Shown: in pieces, positions 37,675 to 43,377 of the stretch
Layout: each line of letters starts with the position of its first letter
Numbering within the stretch: the stretch's first letter is position 1
Virus record (IMG/VR): IMGVR_UViG_3300037140_000074
Location: 1 to 43,377 of that record
Length of the DNA stretch: 43,377 nt
Direction: 5' to 3' (one strand)
DNA from: a virus
Notes under the pieces: generated by a model
What the model saw: the letters and a program-made list of their open reading frames with translations, nothing else
Told to the model about the DNA's origin: nothing
The model's database searches: none
Program-made: the position numbers and the translations under genes

Positions 37675-39585
37675 ATGGGAACAACTTTAAATCCAATCAG
37701 CGTACCGCAAAAAACGCCCATTAAAGCGAATCGCCAACAAAGCGATCAATTTACTCAACTTGCTTTGGAGGTCTATCATAGATATCAGCAACTCTGTTTA
37801 CGCCGGGATGGATGGCGTAATATTTTTATGTTACTGTCCAAGTACCTCCGTATGCGTCCTGTTTGGTTTGGTGATACAGGAGTGCCTTGGCGTACCCCCC
37901 GCTTGTCTGTTATTAATGTGTCTGACGATACCGCTGTGGACATGGCTAATACCTGTGCAATAGCATTAGGTGGCGCGCTGTGGCCAAACATATCAGAATC
38001 ATTTGAAGTAGTTTTACAAGTACCACCAGAAGCTATGTCTGATATGTATGATCAACTTCAATCAGATGAGCTAAAAAACTATGAGCAAGAATGTACGCGC
38101 AAGGCGCGTGGTGTAGTTGACCATCCTAATGCCGGGTTTTTAATAGCTCTTGGTGAATGTTTAAAGGATGATGTTGATTATGGAACCGCAGGGATTAATG
38201 GTGAAGAACAAGATGGCAGAGAGTGTCCAGTACACTACCGTTCAATAAGCATTGAAACGGCAGTAATTGACGAAGGCAAAAATAAACTAGTTGATACTGT
38301 ATTTTTTGAATTTGCTTATACAGCAAAAGAAATGGTAAATATTTATGGTGGAGACAACGTTTCTGACCGAACGCAAGAATTATATGATGCTGACCTTTAT
38401 GATGATTATATAAAAGTAATTCATGCTGTTTATCCGCGCCCTAAAAACGCTGCTGGTTATCCAACTAAAGAAGGAGAGGAAATAGAAAATAAGCCTTATG
38501 CTTCTGTTCATTTTGAGTTTGATACTAAATGGGTAATCAAAGAAAGTGGAATGGATGAGCTAACAGCTTTTGTTACTAGATTTACTAAATGCCCTAATGA
38601 ACTTTATGGTAGAGGTTTAGGCTTAGCAGCTCTACCTTCCATTAAAGAGATGAATGTAAATCGCAAAGCGTTTAGTGTAGCCGAACTTAAAAATTGCAGA
38701 CCTCCTTTAGGCTACTACCAAGACCAAATTGGCGGTGGTGGTCAAGTTGATATTAGCGAAGGCGCGCAAGTTCCGTTATTCACTACAGGACGAGTACCAC
38801 AAAACACACCACCAATTATTAGACTTATTGACCATATTGATACTTCAAGCATGGAACAACGAATCGAAAAACTTGCTGAATTGATAGGCGGAAAGTTTCT
38901 TTTAGACAAACTTCTCGATTTTAATAATAAGACTCGTATGACAGCAGAAGAAACACGAGAGCGTTCAGGTTTTAGGGATCAAGTTTTAAGCCCTATTTTT
39001 AGCAGATTTTTTATTGAAATTTTATATCCAATTCTTATGTTTACTTTGAAAGTAATGAACAGGAAAAGTTTGCTTGGCTTACATCCAGTTAAAGACGCTA
39101 GAGAAATACAGCAATTAACTGCTGATGGTATTACACCTTTTGTAATGCCCGCTTTAGTAGCTAAAATGATTGACCGAGGATTCTTCCCTTTTGGTGTCAG
39201 ATTCGTTTCGCCAGCAGCAAGAGCTATGCGAGCTGATTCACTTACTGGTTTAGAACAGCTTACTAATTACACAATGGCTTGGGCTAAATCAGGACATCCA
39301 GAAGCTTCTGATAATTTAGATATAGATGCAGCAGTACGTGAATATCAGCATTTATCTGGTGCGCCTATTAAAGTAATGCGAGCTAATGATAGTTTGAAGA
39401 AAGTTCGTAAGCAATCAGCATTAATGCAGCAACAACAGATGGCGTTGCAGCAAGGCGAAATTAAAGCCACAATTGCACAGAAAGGCGCTACTGCTGCTAA
39501 GAATTATGCAAATGCTCAACAGCATGGTGGACAAGGTATGCCAAATATAGGAGGGGATAATGGCCAAGGCTCTAACGCCGCATGA
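37675..39585 (+). CDS. Portal / head-to-tail connector protein
   Basis: 636 residues of the podoviral head-tail connecting family. It shows WRNIFMLLSKYLRMR and the early Asp/Asn-rich region, VFFEFAYTAKEMVNIYG, TRFTKCPNELYGRGLGLAALPSIKEMN (the conserved YGRGP-like segment), and MTAEETRERSGFRDQVLSPIFSRFFIEIL (helical wing). The C-terminus is a Gln/Ala-rich tail. The protein would form the dodecameric ring at the packaging vertex. The ATG follows the previous stop directly (TAAATG). Confidence 0.92.
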   Translation: MGTTLNPISVPQKTPIKANRQQSDQFTQLALEVYHRYQQLCLRRDGWRNIFMLLSKYLRMRPVWFGDTGVPWRTPRLSVINVSDDTAVDMANTCAIALGGALWPNISESFEVVLQVPPEAMSDMYDQLQSDELKNYEQECTRKARGVVDHPNAGFLIALGECLKDDVDYGTAGINGEEQDGRECPVHYRSISIETAVIDEGKNKLVDTVFFEFAYTAKEMVNIYGGDNVSDRTQELYDADLYDDYIKVIHAVYPRPKNAAGYPTKEGEEIENKPYASVHFEFDTKWVIKESGMDELTAFVTRFTKCPNELYGRGLGLAALPSIKEMNVNRKAFSVAELKNCRPPLGYYQDQIGGGGQVDISEGAQVPLFTTGRVPQNTPPIIRLIDHIDTSSMEQRIEKLAELIGGKFLLDKLLDFNNKTRMTAEETRERSGFRDQVLSPIFSRFFIEILYPILMFTLKVMNRKSLLGLHPVKDAREIQQLTADGITPFVMPALVAKMIDRGFFPFGVRFVSPAARAMRADSLTGLEQLTNYTMAWAKSGHPEASDNLDIDAAVREYQHLSGAPIKVMRANDSLKKVRKQSALMQQQQMALQQGEIKATIAQKGATAAKNYANAQQHGGQGMPNIGGDNGQGSNAA

Positions 39586-39883
39586 GCAGCTTGAAAAAGC
39601 ATATTTTTCAATTCTGAAATTCCCAGAAGGTGTTTTAATTATGAAACACATTTTGGACATTACAGGTTATAATGCTCCTGATTTGATGACGTATAATCCA
39701 GCAACGTCTGAGCTGAATGTAAATGCATCAATCTATAATTTATCGAAGCGTGATGTTTGGGTAAAAATAAAAGAATTTTTGACGCCTGAACAGCAAGCTT
39801 ACATTGAAAAAACAGAAATACAACAGTTAGTTAAATCAGGTGAACAGCCTGTAATTACTCAAGAGGAAAGAGAAGATGGCTAA
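39560..39883 (+). CDS. Bbp19-like structural protein
   Basis: 107 residues. Near the start, YFSILKFPEGVLIMKHILDITGY and the later NLSKRDVWVKIKEFL resemble the short Bbp19-type domain (one small domain with F..V...P.G..VL..L and a G.R..... helix) found between portal and scaffold in BPP-1-like phages. It overlaps the portal gene by 26 bases, with AGGAGG before the ATG. The role is probably structural. Confidence 0.6.
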   Translation: MAKALTPHEQLEKAYFSILKFPEGVLIMKHILDITGYNAPDLMTYNPATSELNVNASIYNLSKRDVWVKIKEFLTPEQQAYIEKTEIQQLVKSGEQPVITQEEREDG

Positions 39884-40064
39884 CGATTTTGCCATTAAAG
39901 AAAAGCTCTCTGAAGAAAAAATAAAAGATCAACTATTTAAAATAGCACATGAGCTTATGTTTAGATTGACTTGGTGTGGCAATTTAGATTCGACTGTTTT
40001 AAGTGATATCGGCCATACTTTTATAAATTTATCAAAACAAAAAGGAAGAATAAAAAATGGATGA
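39876..40064 (+). CDS. Small helical protein before scaffold
   Basis: 62 residues, mostly helical and charged (FAIKEKLSEEKIKDQLFKIA), with one Cys and HTFINLSKQKGRIKNG at the end. It overlaps both neighbours by eight bases. Not recognised. Confidence 0.55.
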   Translation: MANDFAIKEKLSEEKIKDQLFKIAHELMFRLTWCGNLDSTVLSDIGHTFINLSKQKGRIKNG

Positions 40065-40953
40065 AGTAGTACAAGCAGACATTCAAGGTTCAGGTACAGT
40101 GGCAACAATGCCTTCGCCTGATGCTCCTGCTCCATTACCGGATTTTATGTCGGTAGTACCGGAAAAGTTTAAAGAAGCTCAATGGGTAAAAGACACTGCT
40201 AAATCAGAAAAGCCTTTTGAAGCATTTTTTAGTCAATTTGAAAATGCTCAAAAAACTATTGGTGAAAAATCAAAAGCTTTAGAAATTCCAGGGGCAGATG
40301 CTACACCTGAGAAAGTAGCCGAATTTCGTAAAGCATTAGGCGTACCTGATAAACCAGAAGGTTACGAATACACTCCACCCGATATATCTAAAGAACCAGA
40401 AGCAGTTCAAAAGATTTTAAAAGAACGTGAATCAGATCAAACGTTCATGAATACAATGCGACAAAAAGCATTGGATGCTGGAATCACACCAGCGCAATTT
40501 AAAACGCTTGCAGCAGAATTTGACGGACTTACAGTTGCTCAAGTAAAAGCACAAGTACAAGGCCAAGCACAAGCACTAGAAACGCTAAAAACGCAGCGTA
40601 ATGAAAATCTAGCTAAGCTCTACGGTGATAATGCTCCTGCTTATATCAGACAGGCTGATGAAACTCTTTTAAAAGCTATTCCAGAAAGTATCCGTAAGTT
40701 GAATGATCCTGGTTTAGCTTTAATTGAAGCTCTCAGAATTATTAATGACAAGGTTTACAAGAGCGATGTTATTGGTACAACTAATCAAGGGGCACCTGAA
40801 TTAACGATGCCTCAACTCCGAGCAAGAATTGTAGAGTTGACTAGTAAGCCTGAGTACGCAAATAAGTTTGCTCCTGGGCATAGCGCTTTGAAACATCAAG
40901 TCGATCAACTTTATATTGAAGAAGATAGACTAAAGAAAAATAAGATAGAATAG
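40057..40953 (+). CDS. Capsid scaffolding protein
   Basis: 298 residues; helical, Lys/Glu/Gln-rich, without hydrophobic core segments. The layout is typical of podoviral scaffolds: disordered Pro-rich start (PSPDAPAPLPDFMSVVPEKF), then WVKDTAKSEKPFEAFFSQFENAQKTIG, VAEFRKALGVPDKPEGYEY, a long central helix (VKAQVQGQAQALETLKTQRN) and a basic C-terminus (YIEEDRLKKNKIE) that could contact the coat. The LGVPDKPEGYE phrase is a strong family sign. It ends one base before a converging HNH gene, with no terminator between them. Confidence 0.87.
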   Translation: MDEVVQADIQGSGTVATMPSPDAPAPLPDFMSVVPEKFKEAQWVKDTAKSEKPFEAFFSQFENAQKTIGEKSKALEIPGADATPEKVAEFRKALGVPDKPEGYEYTPPDISKEPEAVQKILKERESDQTFMNTMRQKALDAGITPAQFKTLAAEFDGLTVAQVKAQVQGQAQALETLKTQRNENLAKLYGDNAPAYIRQADETLLKAIPESIRKLNDPGLALIEALRIINDKVYKSDVIGTTNQGAPELTMPQLRARIVELTSKPEYANKFAPGHSALKHQVDQLYIEEDRLKKNKIE

Positions 40954-41412
40954 TTAAACGTGTGTCCAATAAGGGCCAGAACGGCGAATTACATTCCAAA
41001 TAGTGTGATAATTGACTGTTAAATGCTGTGCAATTTTCACAATTTTCCAGCCTTCTTTATAGAGTTTTCGCGCTTCTATTACTTGTGTAGAAGTTAAAAT
41101 AGTCCTACCATGTATTGCTCCGTAGGCATGACGTTTTTTCTGCATTGCATCAAGTTTATTATCTTTAGCAGTTCCAATAAACAGATGATCTGGATTTACA
41201 CAATTACGTACATCGCATTTATGTAAAATGTCTAATGTATCAGGTAGTTCTTTAAAATAGAGTTTCCAAGCGTATCTATGTGCTTTTACTGTTTGTTTAT
41301 AAGAAAGTTTAAAATGCCCATATCCACGGGCAAGGTTTGCAGTCCAAAGCCAGCAAGAATCAGTCTTTCTAACTTTTGCCCAAAATCGTTGTTCTGTGGT
41401 AAGCTTTTGCAT
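40954..41412 (-). CDS. HNH homing endonuclease with HTH, inserted between scaffold and coat
   Basis: 152 residues on the minus strand, opposite to all neighbours. The HNH core is CWLWTANLARGYGHFKL, AHRYAWKLYFKELPDTL, ILHKCDVRNCVNPDHLFIGTAKDN, followed by a C-terminal HTH (GWKIVKIAQHLTVNYHTIWNV). The layout matches the gene at 16355-16846. Insertion between scaffold and coat genes is typical of free-standing homing endonucleases. AGGAG lies eight bases before the ATG but inside a hairpin (41415-41452). Confidence 0.9.
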   Translation of the reverse strand: MQKLTTEQRFWAKVRKTDSCWLWTANLARGYGHFKLSYKQTVKAHRYAWKLYFKELPDTLDILHKCDVRNCVNPDHLFIGTAKDNKLDAMQKKRHAYGAIHGRTILTSTQVIEARKLYKEGWKIVKIAQHLTVNYHTIWNVIRRSGPYWTHV

Positions 41413-41414
41413 AT

Positions 41415-41452
41415 AAATAGCTCCTGTTGCTTTGCGGTGACGAGAGCTATTT
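41415..41452 (-). promoter_or_regulatory. Hairpin covering the HNH ribosome site
   Basis: AAATAGCTC (41415-41423) and GAGCTATTT (41444-41452) pair perfectly over nine bases. On the minus strand the 3' arm lies directly before the ATG and pairs the last bases of AGGAGC, the ribosome site of the HNH gene. In T4 the I-TevI homing endonuclease is held down by a ribosome-site hairpin; this could work likewise. Confidence 0.6.
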
Positions 41453-41464
41453 TAACATGGGGTA

Positions 41465-41494
41465 TTGACAGATTAAAGTTAGCACTTGTAATAT
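41465..41494 (+). promoter_or_regulatory. Sigma70 promoter of the coat gene
   Basis: TTGACA (41465-41470), an 18-base spacer and TAATAT (41489-41494) lie 124 bases before the coat ATG. The -35 is followed by GATTAAAG, so the promoter begins with the GACAGATTAAA word also found at the early promoters. A dedicated promoter explains high coat expression despite the opposing HNH gene upstream. Confidence 0.8.
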
Positions 41495-41528
41495 ATTAAT
41501 TACTGGGCAGGCCTTAGTAGGCTCCTAA

Positions 41529-41610
41529 ATCTTTTAAACGTCCGATATGCGGATAGCGTTCCTAAAAGATAGACAACTAAAAAATAGTTTTAAACGTCTA
41601 TCTTTAGGAG
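41529..41610 (+). promoter_or_regulatory. Structured coat-gene leader with two exclusive hairpins
   Basis: Hairpin 1 pairs ATCTTTT (41529-41535) with AAAAGAT (41564-41570), with inner stems AACG/CGTT and TCCG/CGGA. Hairpin 2 pairs 41561-41574 with 41596-41608 over 13 bases with one bulged A. It takes in AGG of the ribosome site AGGAG (41606-41610), which lies 7 bases before the coat ATG. AAAAGAT is shared, so only one hairpin can form. TTTTAAACGTC occurs twice, once per hairpin. Such designs switch translation on and off. Confidence 0.6.
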
Positions 41611-41617
41611 AATCACT

Positions 41618-42523
41618 ATGGCACTTCAGTCCTCAATTGGGGATGTCTTGATAACCAAGTTCTCAGACACCGTATTCAGATTGGCTCAACAAACTATGGC
41701 CCGCACACGGGTTATTGTGGAAATGGAGCAATTGAACGCTGAACAGATGATGTTCCCCCGAATCGGTTCTGCTGAAGTTCAACAACTAAACACCAGATTT
41801 GCTGAAATTATCCCTGCTGACATCCAGTGGGACAATCGCCGTTTGTCAGGAGCTAGATTCGGCTTACCTTTATTCGTTGATAAATGGGATGCTGAACGGA
41901 TGCTTGCAGACCCGCAATCTGAATTGGCAATGAGAGCCACACAAGCGTTAGAAAGAAACTTAGACCGTATCGTTATAGCAGCAGCTACAGCAACCGTGTT
42001 TACCGGTAGAACAGGTACTGTACCTGTAACCGCCGCAAATGATGGTGTAACTACTGTTGACTGCGTTAATGGTTTCACTTATGAATCTTTGCTGCAAATA
42101 GATGCTAACTTCCAAGCTCAAGAAGTTGGGATGGAAGCACCTTTACGCAAATTCCTGTTAATGTCAGAACAAGAACACCAAGCCTTAATGAAAGAAGGTA
42201 CTTTAATTAGTGGTGACTTTACTCGTCAATACGTTGTCGAGCAAGGCTACATGATTAAGGCTCTTGACTTCGATATCATCAGATTTGGTTCTGGTGTGCC
42301 TCTACCAATGCTTCCTGTAGTTGCTAATGTCCGAGCCAACCTTGCTATCGCTTATGGCGCTATCAAATTAGGTATCACACAAGCTTGGGAAATCGACGTT
42401 GAAAAACGTACTGATAGATGGCAAACAACTCAAGTTCTAGCCGTAGGTACTTGTGGCGCGGTACGGATGGAAGGTGTTCGCGTTCAAATTGTTAACACCA
42501 CACCTGCACCAAACCCAGCATAG
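41618..42523 (+). CDS. Major capsid protein
   Basis: 301 residues; an HK97-fold coat protein of the BPP-1/Bbp17 kind from memory. Signs are MALQSSIGDVLITKFSDTVFRLAQQ near the start, the VEMEQLNAEQMMFPRIG region, RRLSGARFGLPLFVDKWDAERML, LERNLDRIVIAAATATVFTG, FLLMSEQEHQALMKEGTLIS, and AIAYGAIKLGITQAWEIDVEKR in the C-terminal part. It follows scaffold (with an HNH insertion between) and has its own promoter and structured leader. Confidence 0.88.
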   Translation: MALQSSIGDVLITKFSDTVFRLAQQTMARTRVIVEMEQLNAEQMMFPRIGSAEVQQLNTRFAEIIPADIQWDNRRLSGARFGLPLFVDKWDAERMLADPQSELAMRATQALERNLDRIVIAAATATVFTGRTGTVPVTAANDGVTTVDCVNGFTYESLLQIDANFQAQEVGMEAPLRKFLLMSEQEHQALMKEGTLISGDFTRQYVVEQGYMIKALDFDIIRFGSGVPLPMLPVVANVRANLAIAYGAIKLGITQAWEIDVEKRTDRWQTTQVLAVGTCGAVRMEGVRVQIVNTTPAPNPA

Positions 42524-42561
42524 TAATTGAATTACATAGTAGAAACTTTAGAGGATAAAAA

Positions 42562-43164
42562 ATGACAGCCGCAGTTCAAAGTTACTTAACCAATTACGGT
42601 ACTACTGGTTTCAATCCTTCTGAGGATACAACCGGGATTCCAGAAAACTGGGCGTTGCAACAAGGCGGCGTGAAGATGCGCTATGCGCAACAAACGATCA
42701 AGCCAAATTCAGTTACTGATTCTTCTTTATCAACTTATTTGTTGATGAAAGATATTCCGTCAGATGCAATTCTTTTACGTTGTGATCTAGAAGTTGATAC
42801 CAACACTGATGCGATATATGCCAATATCGGTTTATATGTTTCCGGCCAGACAGGTGGTACGGTAGTAGCGACATATGGCCAGAGCGCAGGTGTTCCTTAC
42901 ACTTCTGGCGTAGCGGGCAGTTATTGTTATTATGGTGGAGCTTCAGGTACTGATTTAACATCCGCAACTACTCCTGCCTATAGTTCAATGTTGGATGGGT
43001 GTGCTAATTTGACTCACGCAAATAGACTTCAACCTACATACTATAATGCTGGTGATACTCTTTTGAAAAAGCCGGGTTCTTATGATTTAGTCTTTGAAGC
43101 AGTTTCAGGTATCAGTACAGCGGCTTCTATAACTGCACACATGCAAATAATCGATAACGGGTAA
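42562..43164 (+). CDS. Bbp16-like capsid cement protein
   Basis: 200 residues, beta-rich and Gly/Thr/Ser/Tyr-rich. VQSYLTNYGTTGFNPSEDTT is followed by ALLRC-like strands (DAILLRCDLEVDTNTDAIYANIGLYVSG) and DLVFEAVSGISTAASITAHM. It lies directly after the coat gene, where BPP-1 has its cement protein Bbp16. AGAGGA is eight bases before the ATG. The homology is suggested by position, size and style, not by a decisive motif. Confidence 0.6.
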   Translation: MTAAVQSYLTNYGTTGFNPSEDTTGIPENWALQQGGVKMRYAQQTIKPNSVTDSSLSTYLLMKDIPSDAILLRCDLEVDTNTDAIYANIGLYVSGQTGGTVVATYGQSAGVPYTSGVAGSYCYYGGASGTDLTSATTPAYSSMLDGCANLTHANRLQPTYYNAGDTLLKKPGSYDLVFEAVSGISTAASITAHMQIIDNG

Positions 43165-43167
43165 ATC

Positions 43168-43377
43168 ATGAAAAAATATCTCTCAGCATTACTCGCACTC
43201 TTTTTTGCAGTATGTGCAATTCAGCCTAGCTTTGGAGCGGCATCCACGACAGTAATGTCACGGGTGAATTTTGAAAACATAGAACGCACAAATAACAAGC
43301 TGTTCAAAGATACGATGATTAGTAACTTGCTTCTCATGTTTCCTTTCTACATGCTTGCTAATCCTTCAGAACCTAAT
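43168..43377 (+). CDS. Signal-peptide-bearing virion-like protein, 5' part (continues at 1)
   Basis: The ATG at 43168 follows the cement-gene stop by three bases. The product begins with a clear Sec signal (MKKYLSALLALFFAVCAIQP, then SFGA) and continues into SRVNFENIERTNNKLFKDTM, the same frame as bases 20-655. Base 43362 (T) differs from base 127 (G), giving Asn here and Lys there. The full protein has about 240 residues. A second hydrophobic segment, NLLLMFPFYMLA, lies near residue 52. Confidence 0.85.
   Translation, partial: MKKYLSALLALFFAVCAIQPSFGAASTTVMSRVNFENIERTNNKLFKDTMISNLLLMFPFYMLANPSEPN
43236..43377. repeat. Terminal direct repeat, right copy (matches 1-142)
   Basis: Second copy of the 142-base terminal repeat. 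It lies within the coding sequence that starts at 43168 and crosses the contig junction. See the left copy for the mismatch and its interpretation. Confidence 0.9.

Overview
The window reads as one complete tailed-phage genome of about 43.2 kb, opened at an arbitrary point on a circular map. The last 142 bases repeat the first 142 with one mismatch, and one gene (43168 through the end, on to 655) runs across the junction. The genome looks AT-rich by eye. It is a podovirus of the T7-like tail type, with a head module in the order I associate with Bordetella phage BPP-1 (portal, Bbp19-like, scaffold, coat, Bbp16-like). Several proteins carry Sec signal peptides, and the endolysin is a GH24 muramidase, so a Gram-negative host is likely. 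I see no integrase, CI-type repressor, tRNA gene or phage RNA polymerase. Where promoters can be seen they look like host sigma70 promoters.

Layout. (1) 34.6-43.4 kb and 0-14.0 kb, plus strand: packaging (small-terminase-like protein, TerL), portal, scaffold, coat, cement-like protein, two tail tubular proteins, a GNAT-like protein, three internal virion or ejection proteins, tail fibre with collar domain, holin-like protein and endolysin, closed by a strong terminator at 14037-14074. (2) 14.1-17.4 kb, accessory island on both strands: secreted proteins, a tail-tip-like protein, an HNH endonuclease and a broken gene. (3) 17.4-33.7 kb, minus strand: the early/replication operon. It holds DUF932 and zinc-ribbon proteins, small membrane proteins, a prim-pol/VapE helicase, an SNF2 helicase, a Cas4/RecB-like nuclease (DUF2800), a DUF2815 ssDNA-binding candidate, a family A DNA polymerase and a RuvC resolvase. 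Genes are tightly overlapped, often by ATGA. (4) 33.68-34.60 kb: a gene-free control region between the divergent early and late arms, with two minus-strand promoters sharing an operator-like sequence, several strong hairpins and a plus-strand promoter.

The oddest sequence is a 588-bp non-coding tract (28894-29481) built from a degenerate pentamer NNGCT. A GCCTGCT word punctuates it, and all twelve intervals between these words equal 4 modulo 5, with 49 bp the commonest. A short island of the same pentamer sits in the loop of a long hairpin at 30696-30771. Other unusual points are a coat-gene leader with two mutually exclusive hairpins, a probable ATT start codon at 37381, a likely internal start inside the SNF2 gene, Sec signal peptides on virion-like proteins, and at least six very small genes with good start signals that an ordinary length cut-off would miss.
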